The position numbers were made by a program, and so were the translations under genes. The notes under the pieces were generated by a model, which searched no databases, was not told the DNA's origin, and saw only the letters and a list, made by a program, of their open reading frames with translations. Shown in pieces: positions 1-6,100 of a stretch of DNA of 8,277 nucleotides. Numbering within the stretch: position 1 is the first letter of the stretch; each line of letters starts with the position of its first letter. This DNA comes from a bacterium (GTDB lineage: Bacteria > Chloroflexota > Dormibacteria > UBA8260 > Bog-877). Location of the stretch: positions 1 through 8,277 of the forward strand of contig JAKABA010000174.1 in the NCBI GenBank assembly GCA_021802115.1, given 5' to 3'.

Positions 1-816
1 CTGGTCATGTGGGGGGTGATGCTGGTGATTTTGGGAAATGCGGGGGCGGTCTCCATCGCCAGCCCGATCCTGGTCAACCAGCATGTGATCTATGAGATCG
101 TGAACGGCAACATTCCCCCGCTTGCCAGCTGGGTGGTGCTGGTGGTGGCGGCGGTTCTCTTCGGCGCCTTCTTGTGGGCTCGCGATGCCGGTCGCCGCCA
201 TCGGGGGCTGGTGGCTCCGCCGCTGGGGCTGACCGCTCTCAAGATCGCCTTGTTCGCGGTGGCCGGGGCGGTGGTGGTATTGATCTGCAACGCCAACCGC
301 GGGTCGGCCACCTCGGCGGTGGAGGGGGTGCCGTGGGTGGTGCCGATCGCCACCATCGTCTTGTTGATCTGGGTCGTGTTGCTGCAGCGGACCCAGTTCG
401 GTCGCTACGTGTACGCGATCGGGGGCAACCCCGACGCGGCTCGCCGCGCGGGCATCAACCTGGCCAAGGTCAGGACCTGGGCCTTCGTGCTGTGCTCGGT
501 CACGGCCGGCTTCTCGGGCCTGCTCTACCTGTCCTGGCAGGGGGGCACGTCCACCAACGTCAACGGCGGACAGTACGTCCTCTACGGTGTGGCTGCGGCG
601 GTCATCGGCGGCACCAGCCTCTTCGGCGGAAGAGGCAAGATCGCCCAGGCGGTGCTGGGGGGCCTGGTGATCGGAGCCATCTACAACGGGCTCTACCTGC
701 AGGGGGTCCAGGTCCAGTGGCAGCTGATCGCGACCGGGGCGGTGCTGGTGGCGGCCGTGCTCATCGACACCCTGTCGCGGCGCGGCACCCTGTCGGGGAG
801 TTCGGTCCGAATCTGA
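1..816 (+). CDS. Sugar ABC transporter permease, XylH-like (5' end cut off by window)
   Basis: Inner-membrane permease of a carbohydrate ABC importer (BPD_transp_2 family: XylH, RbsC, MglC). It would form the channel served by a periplasmic or lipoprotein sugar binder and an ATPase, both presumably encoded before the window. The frame is open to base 1, so the true start lies upstream; the 271 codons seen are about the C-terminal two thirds of a roughly 400-residue protein. Hydrophobic segments alternate throughout. Counting from the first visible Met (base 7), the family signature GRYVYAIGGNPDAARRAGIN is at 132-151 (the coupling loop to the ATPase), AAAVIGGTSLFGGRG is at 196-210, and a final helix ends at VLIDTLSRR. 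The long hydrophilic-linker layout and the SLFGGRG motif favour the xylose-type subgroup, but the sugar itself cannot be decided. A ROK regulator follows 131 bases downstream. Confidence 0.9.
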   Translation: MVMWGVMLVILGNAGAVSIASPILVNQHVIYEIVNGNIPPLASWVVLVVAAVLFGAFLWARDAGRRHRGLVAPPLGLTALKIALFAVAGAVVVLICNANRGSATSAVEGVPWVVPIATIVLLIWVVLLQRTQFGRYVYAIGGNPDAARRAGINLAKVRTWAFVLCSVTAGFSGLLYLSWQGGTSTNVNGGQYVLYGVAAAVIGGTSLFGGRGKIAQAVLGGLVIGAIYNGLYLQGVQVQWQLIATGAVLVAAVLIDTLSRRGTLSGSSVRI

Positions 817-842
817 TCCCCATGCACAGCTGTTCCCAGGAG

Positions 843-859
843 GCCACGGCTGCCGTGGC
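843..859 (+). terminator. GC-rich 7-bp hairpin after the permease gene
   Basis: Perfect inverted repeat GCCACGG / CCGTGGC with a CTG loop, 26 bases after the permease stop. No T-run follows, so it is not a classic intrinsic terminator. GC-rich organisms often use such T-less hairpins as terminators or as RNA-end stabilisers in the transporter mRNA. It could reduce read-through into the ROK gene. Confidence 0.4.
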
Positions 860-927
860 GCGACCCGTCCCACCCAGTTCGGGCGCGTGGTCGGCCGGGC
901 TCGGGCACTGCCGGCTCTCTCGCCGCG

Positions 928-941
928 CCCCTCTCGAGGGG
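928..941 (+). promoter_or_regulatory. Shine-Dalgarno of the ROK gene buried in an inverted repeat
   Basis: The ribosome site GAGGGG (936-941) is six bases before the GTG start at 948 and fixes that start. The same six bases form the right arm of a perfect inverted repeat with CCCCTC (928-933), with only TC between the arms; five base pairs with a four-base loop is the realistic fold. If formed in the mRNA it would hide the ribosome site. The repeat is seen directly; a regulatory effect is inferred. Confidence 0.5.
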
Positions 942-947
942 TGAGCC

Positions 948-2285
948 GTGGCCCGGACGGAGCGAGGCGCGACCCAGGAGACCGTGAGACGGCACAACCT
1001 GGCGGCTCTGCTGGGGCACCTCCATCGATATGGGCCGACCTCAAGGGCGCGCCTCACCCGCCTGCTGGGCCTCAACCGCGCCACCATCGGAGACTTGGTC
1101 GACGACCTGGTCTCCAGGGGGCTGGTCGACGAGCAGTCCGAGCCGGAGCGGGCGGCCAGAGGGCGGCCTTCGAAGGTGGTCGCGGCCAGCCCCAAGCGGT
1201 GCCAGGCGCTGGCCGTGCAGGTGGGCGTCGACGCCGTTGAGGTGGCCCTGGTCGGGCTCGGTGGACCGACCGTCTGGCGCGGGCGCGTGGCGATCTCGAA
1301 GGCTGCCGACCGGACCGTGGCCCATGTGCTCGGGGTGGTGACCAGGCTGGCGGTGCCGAAGCTGGAGGCAGTGGCCGGAGGAGTCGTTGGAGTCGGGGTC
1401 GCCGTCCCCGGCTCGGTGAGCCCGGACGGAAGGGTGGTCAACTTCGCTCCCAACCTCGGATGGCATCAGGTGCCCCTGGCCCAGCTGCTCCGCGACCGTC
1501 TGGGCTTCGAGGGGTCGGTGCAGATCGGCAACGACGCCAACCTGGGGGCGATGGCGGAGCACTCGCGGGGGGTGGGGATTCGTACCAGTGACCTGATCTA
1601 CCTGCACGCCGAGGTCGGAGTCGGCGGCGGCATCATAACCGGCGGCCAGATGCTCACCGGGGCCCGGGGCTATGCGGGGGAGGTCGGCCACATGCAGGTC
1701 AACCCGACCGGCCTTCCGTGCCACTGCGGCGCGCGCGGCTGCTGGGAGACCGAGGTCGGCGAGGACGCCCTGGTGCGGCGCGCCGGCCTCCACCCGGGGG
1801 GGCGGGCCAAGGTCGAGCAGGTGCTCGCCAACGCGCGCCAGGGTGACCCCACCTGTCTGGCGGCGGTTAACGAGACCGCCCGGTGGATCGGCATCGGACT
1901 GGTCAACATGGTGAGCTCCATGGATCCCGAGATGGTGATCCTGGGAGGGGTATTCGAGGACATCCTGGAGCTCGCGCGGCCGACCCTGGGTGAGCAGTTG
2001 AACACCACCTCCCGGTACACTCGCCCCTCCGGCGTCGCCCTCATGAAGCCCAAATTCGACGGCAGCTCAGTCCTCATGGGTGCCGCGGAGCTGGGGCTCC
2101 AGCGGGTGCTCAGCGATCCCAGCACCGTGCCGGTCGGATCCTCGGCGGCGGGGACCTGCGCCCCGCCCCAAGCCTCCTCGTTCATGTCAGGTCAGACCGG
2201 CCGGGAAGTGGCCCTGAGTCGCGACGTCTCGATCGCTGACGCCGTCGATGCCGGCGCGGCCGCAAGCACGCGCCAGACCGCCTGA
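948..2285 (+). CDS. ROK-family transcriptional regulator (NagC/XylR type)
   Basis: A 445-residue sugar-sensing DNA-binding protein. The N-terminal winged helix-turn-helix spans about residues 14-61 (ALLGHLHRYGPTSRARL, then LGLNRATIGDLVDDLVSRGLV), followed by a basic RGRPSK linker (71-76). The ROK sugar-kinase-like domain covers about 88-385. Visible ROK marks are VGVGVAVPG (147-155), GNDAN with the kinase catalytic Asp at 196, GVGGGI (224-229), the sugar-contacting GEVGH (244-248), and the zinc cluster CHCGARGC (258-265) with CWE after it. The GTG start is chosen because GAGGGG sits six bases upstream and the HTH begins soon after. Family members bind operators near transporter operons and release on sugar or phosphosugar. 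Position just after a XylH-type permease suggests it controls that importer. The last 55 or so residues are a low-conservation tail rich in Ala, Ser and Pro. Confidence 0.92.
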   Translation: MARTERGATQETVRRHNLAALLGHLHRYGPTSRARLTRLLGLNRATIGDLVDDLVSRGLVDEQSEPERAARGRPSKVVAASPKRCQALAVQVGVDAVEVALVGLGGPTVWRGRVAISKAADRTVAHVLGVVTRLAVPKLEAVAGGVVGVGVAVPGSVSPDGRVVNFAPNLGWHQVPLAQLLRDRLGFEGSVQIGNDANLGAMAEHSRGVGIRTSDLIYLHAEVGVGGGIITGGQMLTGARGYAGEVGHMQVNPTGLPCHCGARGCWETEVGEDALVRRAGLHPGGRAKVEQVLANARQGDPTCLAAVNETARWIGIGLVNMVSSMDPEMVILGGVFEDILELARPTLGEQLNTTSRYTRPSGVALMKPKFDGSSVLMGAAELGLQRVLSDPSTVPVGSSAAGTCAPPQASSFMSGQTGREVALSRDVSIADAVDAGAAASTRQTA

Positions 2286-2292
2286 CAGCGCT

Positions 2293-2315
2293 GGGGCGCC
2301 CCGCGGCTGGGCGGG
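2293..2315 (+). terminator. GC-rich inverted repeats after ROK gene
   Basis: The ten-base palindrome GGGGCGCCCC (2293-2302) overlaps a second possible stem, CCCGC (2300-2304) with GCGGG (2311-2315), starting eight bases after the ROK stop. No T-run follows, so intrinsic termination is only a possibility. The two folds are mutually exclusive. Confidence 0.3.
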
Positions 2316-2387
2316 TCCTGCGGTCGGCGGGCCTTAAAGTTGGACGTGAGGCGTCTGGTACGGCTCGCGCGGATCGGCTGCCACCGG

Positions 2388-2417
2388 TTGACCGCGCCGA
2401 TTCCAAGTGGTTGCGAT
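2388..2417 (+). promoter_or_regulatory. Possible promoter of the MFS/flippase pair
   Basis: TTGACC (2388-2393) matches the -35 consensus in five of six bases and is followed after 18 bases by TGCGAT (2412-2417), a poor -10. It would start transcription about 45 bases before the MFS start. Weak evidence, because the -10 lacks the usual TA. Confidence 0.25.
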
Positions 2418-2452
2418 CGGCGGCTGCGCGGTTGGGGTCCGCGGCAGCGCCC

Positions 2453-2460
2453 AAGGGGAG
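2453..2460 (+). promoter_or_regulatory. Ribosome binding site deciding the MFS start
   Basis: AAGGGGAG lies seven bases before the GTG at 2468. This favours that GTG over an earlier in-frame ATG-less extension beginning at 2411, which would place this strong site inside the coding region and would have no comparable site of its own. Confidence 0.65.
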
Positions 2461-2467
2461 AAGATCA

Positions 2468-3790
2468 GTGACGCGTCACCTGCCGGAGCCGGCCGATTCC
2501 GGGGCGCCGTCTCACCAGAAAGCCGCGGCGACCGGCTGGCGGGGGTTTCGTCGACGGCCCTGGCTGGTGGTGGTCGGCCTGCTGGTGGCCGCAGCCTGCT
2601 TTCGGGCAACTCAGAACATGGCGCTCACCACGTTTTCCCTGCTCGCCCATGATGCGCTGGGACTTCAGGTGGGCGCGATCGGGGGCCTGGCGGCGGCGGC
2701 GGCGGTGGTGACGGTGGTGGTCAACGCGGCGGTCGCGAGCAGAGTGCCGGTGGATCGCAGCCGGCTGGCCGCCGCTGGTGGGATCGCCCTGTTGGTCCCG
2801 TCGCTTCTGCTGCTGGGCACCGCCCACAGCTTCTGGGTCCTGGGACTGGGCGCCCTGCTCCTGGGCCTCGGGGGTGGCGTGGTGTTTCCGGCTCTGGCGA
2901 CCGCGATCGGGCAGGTTGAGGCCGCCGCGCGAGAGCGGGCCCTGGCTCTGTTCACGCTGACCCTGAGCGGGAGCCTGGCGGTTGGCCCGCTGTTGGAGTC
3001 GGGCGTTCTGGGGCTGGCGCACCAGAACGTGCGCAGCCCCTACCTGGTCTTTCTGGTCCTACCCTGCCTGGGGGTCGCCGCTCTGGTGCTGCTGGGCCGC
3101 GAGCGTGCCGGCGCCGCAGCCGCGGCGGCGGGCATGGGCAGTGACTCTGCACGGGCCAGAACAACCGTGCCGCTGCGGAGCCGCGGGCTGGCGGCCCTGC
3201 GCAGAAGTCCGCTGGGAAACCCCGGATGGCGGTTGGCGGTGAACGGGCAGCTGCTGTACTCGATCCCCTTTGCGGCCATCACCGTCTTCGGCGCAGTGAT
3301 GGCGAGGATCGCCTTCGGGGTAACTCCCGAGCAGGCCCAGCTCGGGTTCAGCTGCTTCTTCGTGACCTCGCTGGGAGCCAGGGCGATGGTGGCCTGGCAG
3401 GCCCCGATCACCCACAAGATCCCGTTGCTGCTGGGTTCTGGTGGCCTCACCGCGGTCGGCCTGCTGCTGCTGGCCGCCGGCCATGGGTTCGGCATGCTGC
3501 TGCTGGCGATGGGGGTCTTGGGAGTCCCGCACGGACTCACGTTCCCGATCGTGCTCGCTCAGGTCGCGGCCAGCGCGGCGCCGGGGGGACTGGCGGGCGC
3601 CAACGCCGCTCTGCTGGCGGTGAGCAACTCCTCCTCAATCGTGGTGCCGGCGGTGCTGGGGGTGCTGATCCCCATCACCGGATACCGCGGCATGGCGCTG
3701 CTGCTGCTGCTCCCCGTCATCGGTTTCGGCGGGATCCTGTGGGGGCAGCGGAGGATGGAGTTCGATTCCGGAGGTGCTGCACTTGGGTGA
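2468..3790 (+). CDS. MFS transporter, 12 TM, substrate unknown
   Basis: A 440-residue integral membrane protein with the two-times-six helix layout of the major facilitator superfamily. The first 30 residues are hydrophilic and basic (cytoplasmic). Helices fall at about 31-50, 67-90, 99-118, 121-142, 156-178 and 190-209. A charged cytoplasmic loop (210-255) follows, then a second set at about 256-278, 290-308, 317-337, 341-366, 374-400 and 405-425. The inter-helix 2-3 loop reads ASRVPVDRSRLAAAGG, a degenerate form of the MFS motif A; its second-half counterpart is weak. Start GTG 2468 is chosen for the AAGGGGAG site. The class (drug/metabolite efflux versus uptake) is not decidable from sequence. 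A flippase-like gene starts 21 bases after the stop, so the two are likely co-transcribed and may serve the same lipid or small-molecule export, which is inference only. Confidence 0.85.
   Translation: MTRHLPEPADSGAPSHQKAAATGWRGFRRRPWLVVVGLLVAAACFRATQNMALTTFSLLAHDALGLQVGAIGGLAAAAAVVTVVVNAAVASRVPVDRSRLAAAGGIALLVPSLLLLGTAHSFWVLGLGALLLGLGGGVVFPALATAIGQVEAAARERALALFTLTLSGSLAVGPLLESGVLGLAHQNVRSPYLVFLVLPCLGVAALVLLGRERAGAAAAAAGMGSDSARARTTVPLRSRGLAALRRSPLGNPGWRLAVNGQLLYSIPFAAITVFGAVMARIAFGVTPEQAQLGFSCFFVTSLGARAMVAWQAPITHKIPLLLGSGGLTAVGLLLLAAGHGFGMLLLAMGVLGVPHGLTFPIVLAQVAASAAPGGLAGANAALLAVSNSSSIVVPAVLGVLIPITGYRGMALLLLLPVIGFGGILWGQRRMEFDSGGAALG
2689..2709 (+). repeat. Short GGC/GGT trinucleotide repeat inside the MFS gene
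   Basis: Five GGC units followed by two GGT units. Read in frame it gives five Ala and two Val codons (GCG x5, GTG x2) within the second membrane helix of the transporter. A unit gain or loss would keep frame, so this is a length-variable but not phase-variable tract. Confidence 0.6.
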
Positions 3791-3811
3791 ACCCCTACTG
3801 TCGGTTGGCAG

Positions 3812-4789
3812 ATGACGAGTGAGATGACCGCCGAGAGCGGGGAGAGACGGCGCCGGAGCCTCGCCACCTGGCTGGCGGGCGGGGTCGGCGTGGTCGGGCT
3901 CGCCGCCCTCATAGTGGTGATCAACCCCGGCGAATTGGGCCGGGCGCTCACCCACTTCGATCTGATCCTGATCCCTCCGATCGTGGTGTGCTCGCTGGCC
4001 TACTACGTGATGCAGGGAGTGCGCTGGCAGTTCCTGCTGCGGGACGTGGGCGCGCACCTGCCGATGGGGGAGACGGTGGCACTCAACCTGGCGGGCCAGG
4101 TGACCACCCTGCTGCCGCTGGGCGAGCTGACCCGGGTGGTGCTGGCGGCGCGCGAAACCGACACCTCCTTTGGGGACGTGCTGGCGACGGTGACGGTGCA
4201 GGAGCTCATCTACGGACTGCTGCTGGTGGTGGTGGCGGTCCCCGGGCTGTTCGAGTTCCACATCAGCCCGGTGATCCCGATTGCGGCGGCGGTGGTGGCC
4301 GCCGCCGCCATATCGGTGCTGACGCTGCCCCCGCTGTTCCACGCGCTCCACACGGTGGGCGGGAAGATCCTGGGGGTGCGGCGGCTGCTGGGCCCGCTGG
4401 ACGAGCTGCACGCGGAGACCGTGCAGCTGCTGCAGCGGCCCGACACCCTCGGTTGGTCGCTCATCGGGCTGGCCCAGGTCGCGGCCATGACCACGGTCTT
4501 CTGGCTGGTGGCGCAGGCTCTCGCGCCCGGGGCTTTGACCTGGCCGGAGGCGGCTTCGGTGTACGCGGTCGGCAGCATCAGCGGTGCGATCAGCCTGATT
4601 CCCGGCGGCCTGGGGGCCTCGGAGGCCACCCTGGCGGGCGTGCTGATCGTGGCCGGCCTGCCACCCGCAGTCGCGACCGCGGTCGCCTTGATGCAGCGGG
4701 CCGGCGGCCAGGGGGTGGCGACCGTGGCCGGCGCGGGCGCCTATCTCTACGCCAAGCGCAAGTACCACATCCGGCGGCTTCTCGGCTGA
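3812..4789 (+). CDS. UPF0104 / LPG-synthase-TM type membrane protein (possible lipid or glycolipid flippase)
   Basis: A 325-residue polytopic membrane protein of the PF03706 type (YbhN, AglD and the flippase half of MprF). Visible family marks are an early RW pair in VRWQFLLRDVG (70-80), the P-x-GE-x-x-R stretch LLPLGELTRVV (100-110), and the near-C-terminal SLIPGGLGASEATL (261-274) followed by AGLPPAVATAVALMQRA. Predicted helices lie at about 18-37, 51-68, 124-146, 153-172, 214-236, 247-265, 272-293 and 296-313. The soluble aminoacyl-transferase domain of true MprF is absent, so lysyl-lipid synthesis is not supported; a role in moving or modifying a membrane lipid or polyprenyl-linked sugar is a family-level guess. 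ATG 3812 is used; a second in-frame ATG at 3824 is equally possible, and neither has a strong ribosome site. It lies directly behind the MFS gene. Confidence 0.85.
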   Translation: MTSEMTAESGERRRRSLATWLAGGVGVVGLAALIVVINPGELGRALTHFDLILIPPIVVCSLAYYVMQGVRWQFLLRDVGAHLPMGETVALNLAGQVTTLLPLGELTRVVLAARETDTSFGDVLATVTVQELIYGLLLVVVAVPGLFEFHISPVIPIAAAVVAAAAISVLTLPPLFHALHTVGGKILGVRRLLGPLDELHAETVQLLQRPDTLGWSLIGLAQVAAMTTVFWLVAQALAPGALTWPEAASVYAVGSISGAISLIPGGLGASEATLAGVLIVAGLPPAVATAVALMQRAGGQGVATVAGAGAYLYAKRKYHIRRLLG

Positions 4790-4894
4790 CGGCCGAACCA
4801 GCTGTGGGCCACTGATGGCTTCTGCACCCGGCTCCTACTTCGGCCCGGCCGGGGAAGGGGGAGGAGGCGGCGGGACGGTCCCTGCCCCTGGCTG

Positions 4895-4937
4895 CGGTCG
4901 GAGCGGGGGAGACTCCGCCCACGGCGCTCCTGGACCG
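4895..4937. terminator. Long bipartite stem-loop between convergent genes
   Basis: CGGTC plus GGAGCG (4895-4905) pairs with CGCTCC (4925-4930) and GACCG (4933-4937), giving eleven base pairs interrupted by a two-base bulge. A small inner stem GGA/TCC is also possible. It lies about 105 bases past the flippase-like stop and 41 bases past the stop of the - strand SIS gene, as expected for a terminator shared by converging transcripts. T-runs are lacking on both sides. Confidence 0.5.
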
Positions 4938-4978
4938 TTGCTATCGAAATGCCGCGGGCGCTGGCCGGAACGGAAGGG

Positions 4979-5986
4979 TCAGAGGTGCACGCTTGGGATC
5001 GCCGACTTCCAGGGTTCCACGTCGCCGCGGGTCGTGTCCGGGTTGGAGCCACGCCGTCGGGCCAGCTCGCCCACCAGCCGCTGGAGGGGGATGATCGCAA
5101 CGAACGGTCGCAGCAGGTAGCCGGTGGTGGCGAATCCCAGATCGGCGGACTCCGTCCCGCAGCTGAGCACCATGACCCCTAGCTTCTCGAGCAGTGCCCT
5201 GAGCTCCGGGGCGCGCCCGCCATCGTCACGCCCGGGCTGGATCAGGATCGCCGCCATTCTGGGGTCGAAGACCGCGGGGGTGCCGTGGAGGGCGAGCTCC
5301 TGCGACATCCCCTCGGCGTACAGGTAAGCCCCCTCCTTGAACTTCAGGGCAGCCTCGTCGGCAGTGATCTCGTCGATTCCGAAGCCCGTGATCAGGATGG
5401 GCTCGCGGTTGATGAGGCGGGGAGGGATACCGGTCGGAGGAGGCTGGGCCAGGGTCTCGCGCATGGCGGTGGGAATCTGTGTCAGGTGGTCCGCGAAGTC
5501 GCGGTCCTGCAGAGAGGTCGCGACCAGGCGTCCCAGCACGGCCAGGGCGGTGACGTAGGAGACCGTGTGGGTGCTGGCGCTCTCGTCGGGGCAGGTCCGC
5601 AAGACGAATTCGGCCCGCGGATGAGGGGCTCCCAGGCCGGTCACCAGGATCGTCGTGGCTCCGGCGGCACCGGCCCTGGCCAGGAGCTCGTTGGGGAAGC
5701 GCTTGGTGCCCCGATGGGAGACCACCACCAACTGGTCCTGGGGTCGGAACCGCCCATGCAGCGCCAGCTCGTGGGCCTCGACGGCCAACGGGCGCAGGGT
5801 TCCCCCGGACAGCTCGGCCACCCAGTAGGCGGCGACCCGGCAGGCGTGCAGCGACGTCCCGATTCCCGAGAACAGGATGGGGCGGGAAGGGTCAAGCCGG
5901 ACCTCCATCTCCGCACCCATCGCCGCCGCCACCGCGTCCGCCTGGGACTTCACTTGGTCGTCGAATGCGAAGTGTGCCAGCGTCAT
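4979..5986 (-). CDS. Double-SIS phosphosugar isomerase/deaminase-like protein (GlmS isomerase half, no glutaminase domain)
   Basis: A 335-residue soluble protein with two SIS domains (about 36-160 and 194-310). It resembles the isomerase half of glucosamine-6-phosphate synthase and has no N-terminal glutaminase domain. Residues matching the E. coli GlmS isomerase site are present with the right spacing: E211, K215 and E218 in EAALKFKE (E481, K485, E488), H234 in LHGTP (H504), and K327 in the C-terminal tail WKSA (K603). The first SIS domain has GIGTS (41-45), but the phosphate loop reads SHRGTK (90-95) where GlmS has SQSGET. Without glutamine hydrolysis, likely activities are deamination of an aminosugar phosphate (NagB-II/AgaS-like) or deglycation (FrlB-like); the direction and substrate are unknown. 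GGGGGAG precedes the ATG by only three bases. It is divergent from the DNA glycosylase gene and convergent with the flippase-like gene. Confidence 0.85.
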   Translation of the reverse strand: MTLAHFAFDDQVKSQADAVAAAMGAEMEVRLDPSRPILFSGIGTSLHACRVAAYWVAELSGGTLRPLAVEAHELALHGRFRPQDQLVVVSHRGTKRFPNELLARAGAAGATTILVTGLGAPHPRAEFVLRTCPDESASTHTVSYVTALAVLGRLVATSLQDRDFADHLTQIPTAMRETLAQPPPTGIPPRLINREPILITGFGIDEITADEAALKFKEGAYLYAEGMSQELALHGTPAVFDPRMAAILIQPGRDDGGRAPELRALLEKLGVMVLSCGTESADLGFATTGYLLRPFVAIIPLQRLVGELARRRGSNPDTTRGDVEPWKSAIPSVHL

Positions 5987-6048
5987 CAGCTCCCCCGATG
6001 GATGAATCCCAGTGGCCCGCCGGGGCTCACGGCTTCGGGCAGGGCGTC

Positions 6049-6054
6049 AGTATA
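6049..6054 (-). promoter_or_regulatory. -10 element of the SIS gene promoter
   Basis: Read on the - strand this is TATACT, five of six to TATAAT, and unusually AT-rich for the surroundings. It would start transcription near 6042, leaving a leader of about 55 bases before the ATG at 5986. No good -35 is seen 16-19 bases upstream. Confidence 0.5.
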
Positions 6055-6100
6055 GGAGGCTTCGATACCGACTGCGTTGGAGATTGCGCTCGCTCCGCTC

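Larger units (their letters stand above)
2286..2467. other. Intergenic spacer between ROK gene and MFS gene
   Basis: No gene seen in these 182 bases. It holds a GC-rich hairpin region just after the ROK stop, an AT-richer patch at 2334-2340 (TTAAAGT), a possible -35/-10 pair around 2388-2417, the direct repeat GATCGGC (2372-2378 and 2415-2421), and ATCGGC/GCCGAT (2373-2378, 2396-2401), an inverted pair that could be a regulator site. None of these is strong alone. Confidence 0.5.

Noticed and set aside
174..944. Second-frame open reading on the + strand over the permease
   Set aside because: Gly/Arg-rich translation with no motifs; the permease frame carries the family signatures.
2411..2467. 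Upstream in-frame TTG at 2411 as start of the MFS protein
   Set aside because: The strong AAGGGGAG ribosome site at 2453-2460 would be internal, and it is properly spaced for the GTG at 2468.
3635..4768. Long open frame on the - strand, 377 codons, opposite the MFS end and the flippase-like gene
   Set aside because: Its translation is a low-complexity run of His, Gln, Arg and Gly with no domain, and it spans two well-supported genes; typical of antisense frames in GC-rich DNA.
3812..4789. Full lysylphosphatidylglycerol synthase (MprF)
   Set aside because: Only the membrane half is present; the soluble aminoacyl-transferase domain is missing and the downstream sequence is non-coding.
5285..6055. 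Open frame on the + strand, 256 codons, opposite the SIS gene
   Set aside because: Composition is Gly, Gln and Arg-rich with no recognisable motif, while the - strand protein has clear SIS domains and catalytic residues.
6077..6100. TTG at 6077 as an earlier start of the DNA glycosylase
   Set aside because: It would add eight residues before the catalytic Pro2, which must be N-terminal after Met removal.
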